From Balanoglossus misakiensis (Eukaryota > Hemichordata), in NCBI GenBank assembly GCA_040954595.2, contig CM082578.2, forward strand, positions 14,880,001 through 14,944,000: a stretch of 64,000 bases of DNA, in the 5' to 3' direction. The notes beneath the pieces were generated by a model. The model worked only from the letters and a program-made list of their open reading frames with translations. It was not told where the DNA came from and ran no database searches. The position numbers and the translations under genes are program-made. Position 1 is the first letter of the stretch. Each line of letters opens with the position of its first letter. This document shows, in pieces, positions 14,957 through 27,420 of the stretch.

Positions 14957-15916
14957 GCAGCAACCTTCTTTGCCACTTTCCCCTGGTAAGTTCCAGGTGG
15001 GAGCTGCTCAACCAAACCCAGTGATTCTACCGGCCCCCACCAACATGATGGGTATACCACAGTCCCCGGGTGGTGTCAGCAAACCCAGCATGCCTCAGAA
15101 TGTACAACAACAGCTGTCCTCTGGTAATGCTCTCCTGCAAGGCTTAGCTGGGATGCAAAGTGGCGTAGTCACCAGTCCCAGTCAAGGAAGGCATCACACT
15201 GCTTCCCTGGTGAGTTACATTACATGTAGTTTCTTGGCTGCGGATAGGAAGTCTCCAAAGGATTTTCAACATGTCACATATGTATCTGTTTTCTATGTTA
15301 AGTAACTCCATTATTAACACCATTCTGTTTCAGCCTGGTGGCTCCACTAAGCAAGCAAGCACAGCTCTGCTATCACCTATGGTGTTTCAGTCAACCTCAT
15401 CTCAACCAAGACAGCCATCACATCCTAGCAACCAGGCCATTTCCATGTCAACAGCGGCCGCTAGTCTGCCTAGCAACCAGGCTCTGGGAGGGGTGTCCCA
15501 CATGTATGGCACAGTTTCACCTCTGAGTAAGATGGCTGCCCAGTCGGTGATCCATCAACAGCAAACACAGCAAGCACATCAGTTTGTTCCTCAGCTCACT
15601 AAAGAACAACTGAAACAATCTATCATCATGCTTTTGCAGGTAAGATTTCAAAGCAAGTCATATTCTGTTTGGAATATTTTAGATTAGTTTACCTCCTTTT
15701 ATATGAAACTGTCCCACTATGACTTTATTATGCTGCCAGTTGAATGCAACTGAATACAAACGCCTCTATTGCTTCTAACTTTTGAATCTAATGAATTTCT
15801 TTAGTATCACTTTTAATCTGACATGCAGTTTACATTCTTATTACTCTCTCCAGACCGATGATGAGTTTGTCAACAAAATACATGCAGCTTATTTGATGTC
15901 TGTGTCCAAGACGTAA
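7707..15916 (+). CDS. DCP1: mRNA-decapping enzyme subunit DCP1 (5' exon(s) not found)
   Basis: DCP1 activates the DCP2 decapping enzyme in 5'-3' mRNA decay and localises to P-bodies. Seven exons join in frame: 7707-7747, 13346-13479, 13624-13687, 13860-14133, 14382-15209, 15334-15639 and 15854-15916 (stop TAA), giving 569 residues. All have AG/GT borders. The first four encode most of the EVH1 domain, including the family signatures EKTDVEGTLFVYAR, SNGFTIMNRLS, NDPFLLYRN and GIWFYDKDEC. A long low-complexity middle, rich in Gln, Pro and Ser, follows, with 20 consecutive Gln at 14904-14963. The last two exons carry the C-terminal trimerisation segment (LTKEQLKQSI... TDDEFVNKIHAAYL). The start codon and the first EVH1 strands are missing, either in an unrecognised exon before 7707 or left of the window. 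The intron after 7747 is 5.6 kb. DCP1A and DCP1B are vertebrate duplicates, so this should be the single ancestral type. Confidence 0.93.
14904..14963 (+). repeat. (CAA)n microsatellite coding a 20-residue polyglutamine tract in DCP1
   Basis: Twenty in-frame glutamine codons, almost all CAA with a CAGCAG interruption near the 3' end, lie inside the large DCP1 exon. The purity of the CAA run suggests recent length change. Poly-Q stretches are common in low-complexity regions of decapping factors. Confidence 0.95.
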
Positions 15917-16461
15917 TCATGTGTGAATGCAAGATACAAGGGAGAACTTCAACTCTGTGGTTGGTTTATGTGGAGTGTCATCTCACAGCTGTTATCTCAT
16001 ACTGCGTCAGTGATTCCGTTTTGATGAAGCCTTTCTTTTATCTTTGGCCACTTCCTATAAAATAATCTGAATTCCCAACAGTAAGCCGTGTTTTGATAAA
16101 GGACATTTTCCCTTTTTGTATTTGATAGATTTGGTCATATTGTCCCAACTATTTGGCTGTAACCATTTTTGATAGAAAATGATCATTGTGGATATAATCA
16201 GTCATTGATTTAAGATTAGCATACCATTTTCCTTTATTCAGAGTTATTCATCTTCTTGTAAAGTGGTAGCAAGCCAGCTGCAATTTACCTGATTTCTCCA
16301 GTCAAAGGAAAATTAAAGCAGACACGTTTTGAAACTTTTTTCATAAACAGTACTGTGGGATGTTGGGTTAGAGCGCTTAATGTGTGCAATATTGTATTTG
16401 TAGCTCTCATTTCAGAGACAAAAAGTGGCACATTGATAAAGGACAATTGCAGTACAGCTTG

Positions 16462-16467
16462 AATAAA
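16462..16467 (+). terminator. Candidate poly(A) signal of DCP1 (AATAAA)
   Basis: This is a canonical AATAAA on the coding strand about 550 nt after the DCP1 stop codon. Use is inferred from position only; further AATAAA hexamers occur downstream in this AT-rich DNA. Confidence 0.35.
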
Positions 16468-16481
16468 CTGTCAACAGATTT

Positions 16482-16706
16482 TTAACCCTTTGAATGCCAC
16501 ATTTATCACTGTCAAAATGTGGTGCAACATTTTTATCATTTTCACACTTTTCCCCCAATTTTTTCCCTTAATTTTAGACCAAGTGGACCTAATTTTCCAT
16601 CGTCTACAGGTCTTGATCAAAATTTAGAAAAAAAATATGGTAAAATTTATGAGGTTAATTTTGTGAAAAAATGACGACAAGTTGACTATGGCGTTGAAAG
16701 GGTTAA
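16482..16706. mobile_element. piggyBac-like MITE, about 225 bp, TTAA-flanked
   Basis: The left end reads TTAACCCTTTGAATGCCA and the right end, read on the other strand, TTAACCCTTTCAACGCCA. These are 18-bp terminal inverted repeats with 16 matches, each starting with the TTAA that piggyBac-superfamily transposons duplicate on insertion. The interior is AT-rich and non-coding. It lies about 570 bp downstream of the DCP1 stop. The superfamily call is inferred from the ends. Confidence 0.7.
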
Positions 16707-19700
16707 GCTGTCTGTTGTGCACCAAGAGGTGATTAATGTATGGCATCAACTCCAGAGTGTAGTTGTGTAACTTTCCTTCCTATGGTCATATAGGCCATAA
16801 CAGAGAACTAGGATGAACACAAGAGGACAAAGAAAGTGGAACTGGAATGAGAATGGAACCTTGTGGGAACCACTATGTACTGTTTAAAGACACAATATGA
16901 TGTATATCTGGCTTTCAATTTGATGTGGACACTCCCATAGACTTTTAGATGGAACATGTACCTTCCGGGCAGGATGTATCATCAAAGGCAGATTTACAAC
17001 TTTGACCTTTGACTCGCTAGTTGTCTTGTGGGTTACTAACCAACCAACATAGTTGCAAGATTGTGTGTCGTATCCTTAGTGGGATATCAATTCTAGAAAA
17101 CATATCTTAATAGAAACCCAATTTCAAATCTTTATTCCTGTAAATTTGCATGTCCTGAAGGGAAGGGAAAATGCCAACATTCTTGTCTGACAAGTGAAAG
17201 TTATGGTGTGTGTGGGCCCAAATTAGTTATTCATATTTCTCTTAACAGACTGTCAGCAGAGGTTACTAACCTTTTCATAGCTGCATTAAAAAAAAATTAA
17301 AACAAATCTTGTTATGTTGCCATAGTAACAACACAGTTTCTATCTGGGCCAATCAATAAACAAACAATCACTGCCCTACAAATATTTCTCAAATTGCGTT
17401 GTCAAATTATTTCTTGTTAGTTTCATTGAGTGGTTTTTATAAGTGCTTTTTAGTATTAGTTTCTATGATCTTTTTTGATTGAAGGAAGGTGTCTCAATTG
17501 GCTTTTTCTGTTAAATTATTTTTAATTTGGTTTTTAATTTTGACATTTATTGCAGAGCTCTTCGAGTAGGTATCATTTTGAACAACCTTTAAAATTCAAA
17601 CAAGTCCATTATGCATCGAAGGAATCTTCTACTTAAGAAAGGAATTCTTTCTTATTCATGTGTTACTATGGAAATTTAATGAAAACTTTGATATTGTCCA
17701 ATGATGTTTATATATATGAAGATTTACAGATTTTATGCAATAAGCAACTTTGTATTACTAGAGGTACACATTAGAGAGTAAAGTTGTTTTAAAACTGTAT
17801 TAGTTTCTGCTATCAATGAAGCATGTTTTGAGCAGAAGTAGTATATCCATTTGAATGATACTCGTAATGTTATTGTTAACTTCTGGATTTGTACTGGAAA
17901 AGCAACAACAGAAATCTCCACCATTTGCAAGTGTTATTAGAGTTATTTCCTGTATATTTTTTCCTTCTCTCAGTAATTCCATTAGAATTAGGAATACATA
18001 TTTGTTTGTAAGTCAAGCGTTTTCAACATGCGTACGTACATGACATGTAATTAATTCTGTTGCAAATAACTGATCTATGGTATGAGGACATTTTCACTTT
18101 TATTTTCCTGCATACTGGTCCCTGAAACCTACAAAGTTTGTTGAACTGATTATGTTAAATGTTTATGGCACATGTTTATCTCAACAATGGAAATTACAGT
18201 TGTATATGGTAATTAAATAGTAGCCTGAAAGCCTCCTACTCTATGCAAGTCTTTACACAGGAAACCACAATAAGCCTGCTTTATAGTCACACAACTATCC
18301 AATATACATGCAATCTCACTGGCCAACATGGCTCTCAGTATCAACAGTAGTATTGTGGAAATTAAGATTTGCTGTGAAAGTAATTCCATTAGAATTTGTG
18401 AAAGATTTGCTGTAAATAACATTGCAAATGCATTGCATTAACTGCTTAGATATGTTATTGTACTATACAAAGAAGATACAAATGCAAGTTGTTTTCAAGA
18501 AATCTTTTAGGAGCCTTTTAATTTATTTGCTTTTAATGATGGCACTGTTTCATATTTTAAAAGTTGTTCAAACTGAAGAAGGTAGTTTTCAAATAATGCA
18601 TACTTTTTAACTTTTCCTATCCAGCTTTTTCATAAGGTTTATTTTACAAATTAATTTATTTTTGTAATAAAAATTCCCCGGTGTTCTTCAGCACCATAAT
18701 GATTGCTGTTGTAGTGTGAATATTTCCAAGTCCATTATCTGCAACTTTTTTACCTTTTGATCCTTTTCATGTTGTTTGCTAGCATACTTTGTTCATATCT
18801 GACCATGCAAGGAAACTCTATGCAAAATCATACATGAGTCTTAATGCAATTCAATGTACCGGACTCAACATTGACATAATTATGTTGACATTTGTCACAC
18901 GTGCATTGTTAGCCTGCTATATGAATGGACAAGATGTAGTCATTTCATACACCTATCAGCCACTATTTATTATTTTTATACAAGGATATATTCTTCTAAA
19001 TCTTCCTATTGTTTGAGAGATGTGAAATTAAAGTAAAGTGCAGCTGGATTCATACATTACACTATTTTGTAAACTTCAGGTATTTGGCAGTTTAGTTGGT
19101 CGTCATGATAGGCCTATTATGTCATGAAGACAGAACGCATAAATTAACTATGTATGAAGCGCAGGCCTCATTAAAAATTGAACCACTTTTCAATGCAATA
19201 CTTTTGAGTTTAGAGTTAGAAATTAATACCTAGGTAAACCAAGCAATCTAAAAGCAAACACCTGAATATGAAAGCGGACGTTGAAAATATACATGGTCGT
19301 ACAAGCACTTGTGGCCTGTTATTGTTTCACTAAAATCATGAAACACTATAGTTTCCAGAATTCCTTTTCTATTTCTGAATTTTGCTTGCTTTCGTATCCC
19401 ACTAGTTTAAATTTTTCTTCTTGAAAACCCTCCATGTTTAACATGAATAAATTATCAGCAATACACGACATTTTCCTTCAGCAAGTTGAAATGGACGAAA
19501 ACCATCAGGAGTAGTGACGAGGACCGGCACTTCATTTGTTTCAGACTCACTATATTTCAATAACTGCCTCTACTTATTTGTAATGAATTCCTTTCACATA
19601 TTGCAGGTAATATCATAAATTTGATATGTAGCAGATATCGGGTTGCAGAAGTTTTAATAGCATTGTCATTACTGGCTGCATACCCTCATTATCCGGAATA

Positions 19701-22700
19701 AGTTAAGCGTTACTATGGGCACATAGGCAAAGCCCAACAGCAACTAGTAGTTTCGCTTAAAAGACCTTTGTTTCCACCCTTCACAAAAGAAACGATATAC
19801 ATGCCTTTAGGCCACCTTTATACTTAATATTTTGTAGTACTGCGCAAGTCTAAGCTTACCGGTAGATATTTGTCATAGCAACATTGTTGATGCGTTCACT
19901 GGGATGACACCTTGGAAACAAAAAGCAATGTCTGGAAAGAAAACATCAATTAGAGGCTTCTGTTTCGGATTGCAGAGCCTGGTGACATTGCGCGCAAAAT
20001 GTGCACAACTCTTTTTTGAATGACACGCACGGAATAACACAGCTACCATCAAAACCATCGAATTGTGACATCAAATAACTGGAAAGCGAGGTTACTGGTG
20101 GGATCGCAAACTTCATTTTCCCATGATCCTCACAATAATACAATCAGAATAGAATTCATTCTGATGCAACACTTAGCTTCCAATAAACTTGAGGTGTATG
20201 TCGGGTGTGTGGTTTTCCGTTTTTCTCTCCAATACTAATGCTGGCCCAAAAAGTTGGACTGGGATGTGAGTTCAAGAAGAGTGACCGTGACGGGTGGTTC
20301 AAAAAATACCGACGGTATAATGGGGGCGACGCCTACAATTGTTGTCTTTGTCTCTCACATATTCAACTCTGTGGTTGTTGTGGATAAAATTTGAGGCCCT
20401 GCATGTCTGGATCGGCTTCTTCCTCCTAGCTCAGATTTGGTTCCTATTTTGGCGGTTCTCTTTCATCAATACCAAGACTTCGAGCCATCGTCTTTTTAAT
20501 TGATCTTTCCTTCCAGTTGGAATTACGGGTATCAATGCAACAACAGTTTCAGTTTCTTGGTTTATAAACAGTCGGCACTAAAAAACCAAGGGATTTTATA
20601 TTCACCCCGAATCGCTTTTCTAAAGGCTTGGTCCATACTGTATTATATCAAACTCTATCTTATTCTTCGCCTAACGGCATGGGAAATTTCTAGCGTGAGC
20701 TCGTTTCGACGTGTTTTGGACTGATACAAACCTTGGAGAAACAATAATCCTTATATCAAAAATTCGTGTTCTGCTCGAAGTAATCGCTTTGTTCGGTTCT
20801 GTTGGCGACAAAAGAATGGCAAAGTTTCCCATTCCACAAAACGTCACCGAAAGGGTTGATTTTGGTTTTTCCCACTCAGCCGCTCAGAAGAACTCGCATC
20901 TGTTGACTCTTGTCGGTTTGTTTTTTAGAGGGATCTCGAGGTCAAGTTCAAATGCCTCGGCATCTATCAGAGAAGACTAACAGCAAACTGTAGATGGGGC
21001 GGTTTGGTTTGTTGAATGTTTGAAGGCGTGTCCATTTGCCCATCACGGATCAGACGAGACGACAGAAAAGTGCTCACATACATATGCCGTACGTCAGAAT
21101 TGTTCACGGTCACTTGTTAAGGTGACGCAAGTTTCTCTCTTTCTGTCTGTCTCCTTTCACTGCCAACGAGACTACTTAGTTTTTATTAAGGAAGCCCTAT
21201 TTTCCGTTGAATCGACCGGATAATTACACGTCTGACTTCGCCAATTTGGCCCAGTGAAGTTTTGTTCGCAGGTCGGCTGTTGAGAAAAGAACTTCTAATC
21301 CCCGCCACAAGGGAGAATTAGCCCGTCTTTCTGCCACTCAAGGGGTACATCAGAGCAACAATGTCTCTCGATTTGACCACTTGATCGCGCATGAAAGGGC
21401 GGCTACTGAAAACTATTGTAATGTTTCACGTCTGGTAAACTCCTCTACATTTGCTTCACTGATCAAATATCTTAAACATCTGAAAGGAGTTCACAATGGA
21501 ATATATGTGATAAGACAAGCCGGCATTTAGATGCAACATTGGCGGGACAAAACAGATACCCTTTAGCCGCCCGCATTCTAGAATCGCCAAAACCCAGGCC
21601 GCGGTTCCATTGTGCTGTATTAGAGATTTAAGCGGCAACAAGCCCAACGGTCGGCCATTTTGCTGTTTGTCTCCACGTTGTCTACATCCTATAGATCCGC
21701 CACCTGAAATCGTCGTCCTCATTTCTACAACACGCTCATAAGTGAGCGTGGTGTAGCAGGACACAGCGGCGGGGAGTCTGAAACGTAACCTGGTAAAGAT
21801 TTAAACGTGGGCCAATTTGGTAGGTACTCTGGTTTCTTATTTCGGAACCCCATAGCTACAAAAACATCAGTCGTGGTGAAAAAAAAACTCCGATATCATG
21901 CATCAGTAACGATATCGACCTCTCCTCTCATTTTCCAGGTACCTGACGCGTAGCACTACCCCATTGGATAGGGTCAAAACAGGTGGTTCCTCCTCTTCAG
22001 ATTACAGACAACGTTTTGACATCAAGAGCTCACTTGACGTAATGAGTCGAGTTCGCCCGACCAGATATATTCTCAGCGGACTGAAGTGCAGAATAGATGC
22101 GCATTTTTTTTTCTTCTGTAGAAGACAAGAACGGATGATGTCGTCAAACGAAAAAATAGGTATTTATTTACGTTTTATTCTAGTCTCAAATGGTTCCGAT
22201 GATTACTCGCCTTTTATATATTTGTCGTCTCGCTAGAAATCAAAAGTTTTATAGGGGGGTTTGGCCGCGGAATGCCGTCGTACAATTTTATTGGAGCAAT
22301 CCCGCACCCGTACGTTCACAAATAACCTGTCTGAATTTAAATTTGGGAAGACCTCGGGAATGGTGGAAAAAATTATCAAACTGAAGCGTCTGGCGCTTCC
22401 ATTGTCAAACAGCACACACACAAAACCATTGGTGGTTAATCAAAGTGACAGTCTGTTTGACAAGTTCTGTGCAAGTTATTCTGCCAAAAAGTGTGTCAAA
22501 AGGATGAGCTTAATATGATGTTACATTTTTCTTTCATGATCGACACCTAAGCTGTCATAATTTTGATAAAACATATCAAAACATCATATTTTAGTAAATT
22601 TACGTCAATGTGAAACCCGTCTGTGTTGTGGGGTTTCCGCCATTTTGAGTTGTTAGAAACACTTCATTCCTGTCTTCTCGTTCGACATTTACTAGTAGCG

Positions 22701-24169
22701 AGAGTGTGTGCAGTCTATATTTCGAAAATCAAAAACAGGAAGATTCTACGACTTGAAGCGAAGCTTTTCTTTAAAGAATGTTCAACAAGCTAGAATCTAG
22801 GGGTGGGTACACATTGTGTGATAGAGAGAAAGCGGGAAAAGGCGAGTGGTGGTGTGGCCGCCATCGATATCTGTGTGTGTCGTTATGTTCTCGCGAGTGA
22901 AACCAAGTTCGGGGATAGCTCTCAAGATGTAATGGTCACTGAAACACGTTTTGCCGACATCTGCAAATCACGGTTACATTTTAAAAGTAATTACAGTGTA
23001 GATTTGAAACTAGAACAGTATAAATTACACCCCGACGATGCCGTAATGCAAACATTTCCATGATCCCAACGGAACTAACTTCAAAACACGCCATTGTCCT
23101 TCATCGGAAATATCACCAAATATCGTGATATTGTAGTTCGATTTGTCCGCGCTATACAAGCTCAGCGTTCGGATTTCACTCATCAAGTTTAAATCGGATG
23201 ATATACTTCTCTAGTTTTCCTCAAAGTTGGGCAAACAGTCCGTGTTCACAAAGGCGACTGAAAATGAATACTATAAAACTGTTTTTTTTTATGTCTGAAT
23301 ATTAGTGACGTGGAGTTAAGACAGTGATTGTAAATTAAGGCAGAATCCACCGTTCAAGCACACATGTACGATCAATATCTTGACAGAGAAACTTTCATTA
23401 GAAATTTCTTTGGCTTGCCTTGTTTGTGACTTGTGTGTAATGAGAAGAACACCCATTCCAAAAACAAGCAATTTCCAATATGTTAAATTATGAATTTTAT
23501 CACATTATCCTCCATGTTGCTGAGAAAACGGCTTCAATTCTGACAATATGGAACCAAGTCTTGCATCACATTGCTCAAAATTCCGAATATCGTCCCTCAC
23601 CCTAACCGGCAAAAGAACTATCAGCTGTACTTTATTTGGACAAAGTCAGGGTCAACTCTACTATTCACACGAGGTAATCATCTCATGTATATGATAAGGA
23701 GCCGTTCGATTGGCGGAGTGCTATGGCGGGCGTTTGGATCCGTTTAGTCGCAGACAATGCGATCAATAACCTCGCACGTCCTACCACGATGTGTAGTGAG
23801 GAAAAGTTCTAAAGAAACGGCGAAAGGGAACGGAAAACATCGAAATTGAACAGAAATATTTAGCACTATAAACTAGTCAATGGTTGGTATTATAAGAACT
23901 ACATTTAACGTCTGAACAAAATCATGACGTCGTTGATACGGAGCCTGACACAGGTATTCAAACATCCTAAAAATTGCAACGCCGGCATATTGCAGGAACG
24001 GACCGGCCACGTTTCATTTCAGCAAAACCAGAAAATGTCCATAAATTTATCAAATAAAGAAACAAATTCCCATCGACAGAAACAAGGTCCATGCAGTTCT
24101 TGGCGATAATTTTCTATAAGGCGCATAACCCTCGGATGCGCGCAACATTTTAACCCTTCAATTTAACCA

Positions 24170-24180
24170 AAGATGGCGGC
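24170..24180 (+). promoter_or_regulatory. YY1-type motif AAGATGGCGGC
   Basis: This is an exact match to the classical YY1 core (AANATGGCGGC) inside the CpG-rich stretch. YY1 sites are often placed just downstream of transcription starts. Related motifs on the opposite strand occur at 22637-22646 and 22856-22865. Function is inferred from the motif only. Confidence 0.3.
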
Positions 24181-25259
24181 TTGTACAACCGACTACATGG
24201 AGCACACATTCATCCCATGTAACATTCGACTACAAACGAATAGATTCGAGATATATACGACTATATACAATAATTTAAACCTGTGATTTAGTTTCTGAGA
24301 GTCACAGCCGAGGGATGATAACGACAATCCAAGAGCAGAATGCATGTCGGATGTTGGTGTTTGCTAAACGTGAGAATTTGTACCTCATCATTGTACATTT
24401 AGAGAAATGCAGCTTGGCGCCTTATCTCACCGAAACTCGCGATTGGCAGTCATTCCCAAAGAACAAAAAATTAGAACGAATGGGCTATCTTGATGATCAA
24501 ACTTTACTTTGTATGTCATTCTTTATGCTTCGTTTTTTACTTGGTCACTGAAGAGCGGCTAGTTTCTTTTAGATTTCTCACTTTAACCCCAACTTTCACC
24601 AAACCTAGCGATAACAATTGAATTTATAACTCGAACCCAGTTGCCCAAGGTGATTTTCGGGATAGTTGACCCCTAAATCTATCGAGGTCATCGCTGTAAT
24701 TCTCCGCTGAAGGTCAAAATTTACTAGTGAAAGCGTTGCATAAGGGTTTCTTGAGGCATCCTGATCTATGATGCGGACAGAATTCTAATACTTCAGTCGT
24801 GCTCGTTTGATGACCAACCGTCTATGCGTTAATCCGCATACATCAAAGGGTCGGCTGAGAGCATGGAGATGTATATAATCTATGAAACCATCATGGAGCG
24901 CAACAGTTTCACTTGATAAAATGCATCTCCTCATATTCGCATATATTTGAGTTTGCTCCATCCAAAAATGTCCCGTTCCGCAATTTACATGAAAGGTTTC
25001 AATGGATACGGTCAGAACAAACCCCTGATGGTCGCACCACACGATTGCAAGCTTTCATGCAACTTTCATGAATGTGTCGAATAACGCGGGATAAACCCCG
25101 TGTAACTCTGCAACGACACGGCGCACTTTTCTTTCCATTCTGGCGGCATTCATTTTCCCCAAGTTACCTGAGTGACCTCCGAACAAAAACGCCTTTCCAA
25201 CATCTTGTCCAAGAACCGTGTAAGCTTACCCACACAGAGTAAAGATTTGACGCAGAAAT

Positions 25260-25295
25260 AATTGCATTGTCAATCTTCGGTTTGACAATGCAATT
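25260..25295. repeat. Small perfect hairpin (13-14 bp stem, 8-nt loop)
   Basis: ATTGCATTGTCAA at 25261-25273 is followed by an 8-nt spacer (TCTTCGGT) and its exact reverse complement at 25282-25294. The flanking A and T add one more pair. No gene context is visible. Confidence 0.6.
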
Positions 25296-26200
25296 GTCAA
25301 TGATCCTACATGATACTTCTTTTTTGTGGTCGTACATGTACGTATACGCCCACCGTTCATAAAGACTTCATCTCATTATGTTCGAAAACATAAAGTATGA
25401 CGAGAAAAGCAATCAGGTTTCAAATGCGATTCATGGTCAATGATGGAATAGACGGAAACACCATGGTGATTCTGCAACAACTATTTTTCAATTTTTATCA
25501 ATGAAAATTGACATCCGAACCTAATGGAGTTCTGTCCGCAATCCGACAGACTGAGTCTACAGCATTTACTTTGTGAACCATGGTTTCACATTCCGTGTTT
25601 GTGTGTTAGGCCTATGCCGGATTTCTGTAAACATCAATGGAGATCTCTGCTGTTGTTTTTCGAACTTTACTTTTCAGAACTATCCGATGTAGGAACTACA
25701 GACGGCTACTGGCTACTTTCGTGACAGACATTTCAATCCCATGCTGGATTCCGTGGAAGATGTTCCTTTCCTCGTTCGAACTCGTGGCAGACAACATGTC
25801 TCACTCCAATGTGTTGCGTAGGCGTTGTGCACAGTGATGGATTCGGCAATTCCTGTGCATCTCTCCCACGCATATCGTTGGGGTGAATTTTCATCCACCA
25901 CCACCGCCACCACCACAAGCAAACAACAACAACAACAAAAACAGCAACGACGACGACGAAGATGACGGAGGCGGCGGTAGTTGGCTTGAAACCGACATTC
26001 TTCATTTTACAGAACTGTCTGGTGGAGGGTCACATTATACAAGTGAAAACAAAGAGATCTTCGAAGTCCATCACTTATACCATGACATGAACACATTCAG
26101 TGGGCAAGCCCCTGGCCCATTGGTTAAAGGAAGCTTTTAGTTATTTTAAGTGCAAGAGCCTGAGAAGTGTAGGGGCGTGTCTGTCACATAAAACGTGACT

Positions 26201-27420
26201 ACATGGCACCTTACTAACCACTACCCCTATTAATCACGTTTAATTAGTGAAAAAAACCTCCCCAGAATTCTTACACACAATAATCCAAAGTTGGACAAGG
26301 AGATGAGATGAGACCTCATGATTGCAGGCCTACCCAATGTGCACACACTGTTGCCACAAACAGGTACGACAAACTCCTATGGTTAACCATGTGACCTAAA
26401 TATGGAAAAGTAATGAAAGTTTCACTGGTTACCAGCTCCACTTCAGCAGGTGTAGCCTCAATGCTACTGAACCCTTAAATTTTGCCAACCAATCTTCTAT
26501 CAAACAATTATTACATCTTTGCTCCATTCATTCCATGAACACACACAGGTCATTCCATAATTAAATCCACACTCAGTAGTTATTTGTCACAAATCCTTTC
26601 TTTTGCAAATGAAGATACCCTTCCATGTGAACAAGAAATGCACAATGCAAAAACTGGATTTGTTTTAAAATTCAGAACATACCGGTACAAATAACTTTGT
26701 GAACGGTGTTAAGATTACAGAAATATGAACAGCAGGTAATTGTAATCCGAGTAAAGCATACAAAACTGAATATTTCATAGTAAACACCCAAGACAAATGG
26801 ACAGCTGACCAAAACAATCAACACTTCTGTGTATAATAACCCTAAACTAAAATAGCAACCCAGTATTCTTAATATATAAACAAAGAATGAATATATTCTT
26901 TAAGTCCAAATAAAATCTGTGTACTGGTGATAAATCACAGATGATATCATGTATGTAATTGCAATCAGATTGAAGAACAACAGAGTATAACAGTATCTCC
27001 AAGACAAATTGACGGTTAAATAAACGTTTCCAAATTATTGCATGCATTCACCCCCAACTAGACTGAAAGATACAGTCGTGTGCGGGCGCTCCAGCAATGC
27101 CTAGTCCCTGGAAAGGGTCTTTGGCAGCTGGTCGGAGTGCTCACACAGGACTGAATCTTTCAGTGTAACCCCAAACAAAATAAGAAAATTATGTTCCCAA
27201 AGATTCAATGGCAATGACAGCTGCACATGTGTGGAAAAAAAGATTTCCAGTTTGAAGGCTTCATAAAGTAAGCATTAACACCATTTGGAGTTTATGTTGA
27301 ACATATCTAGCCGACAGACAGTATCTACTTGACCAAAGCAGTTGACAGACAACATTAGTTAACGGTTGACAACAATTGCCAATTGAATGCAGTGATTGGC
27401 AGAACACTTTGTGTGATGTG
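26201..27420. other. Intergenic DNA, no gene seen
   Basis: CpG-poor, AT-rich sequence returns here. No coding frame of interest is present. The only structured element is the hairpin at 27062-27164. Confidence 0.5.
27062..27164. repeat. Long imperfect hairpin, 31-bp stem with 41-nt loop
   Basis: The left arm at 27062-27092 (beginning ACTGAAAGATACAGTC) and the right arm at 27134-27164 (ending CTGAATCTTTCAGT) are reverse complements at 26 of 31 positions. Two of the five mismatches are G-T wobbles in + strand RNA. The loop is 27093-27133. It may be a solo foldback element or a structured RNA; no known RNA family was recognised. Confidence 0.6.

Larger units (their letters stand above)
15917..20000. 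other. DCP1 3' UTR and downstream AT-rich intergenic DNA
   Basis: This is AT-rich, CpG-poor sequence with only short unrelated open frames. An AATAAA at 16462-16467, about 550 nt past the DCP1 stop, is the first canonical poly(A) signal I noticed on the + strand. A TTAA-flanked MITE occupies 16482-16706. A sequence matching the RFX X-box pattern lies at 17316-17329. I see no other gene. Confidence 0.5.
20000..26200. other. CpG-rich stretch without a recognised gene
   Basis: CpG dinucleotides become clearly more frequent here than in the flanking 16-20 kb and 26-46 kb, and base composition is more balanced. Open frames reach only about 100 aa (for example 21456-21764 on the minus strand and 24315-24551 on the plus strand), and none resembles a family I know. 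Several ATGGCGG-type motifs matching the YY1 consensus occur (22637-22646, 22856-22865, 24170-24180). The stretch could hold promoters, non-coding RNA exons or lineage-specific genes. It lies between the 3' ends of DCP1 and sacsin. Confidence 0.45.

Noticed and set aside
14770-15060. Poly-Asn and poly-Val frames over the CAA repeat
   Set aside because: These are other registers or strands of the DCP1 polyglutamine codons.
21456-21764. 102-codon minus frame in the CpG-rich stretch
   Set aside because: It is unrecognised, with no supporting splice or promoter pattern; kept only as part of the region description.
24315-24551. 78-codon + frame in the CpG-rich stretch
   Set aside because: No family resemblance, splice context or conservation evidence; length is expected by chance in this composition.
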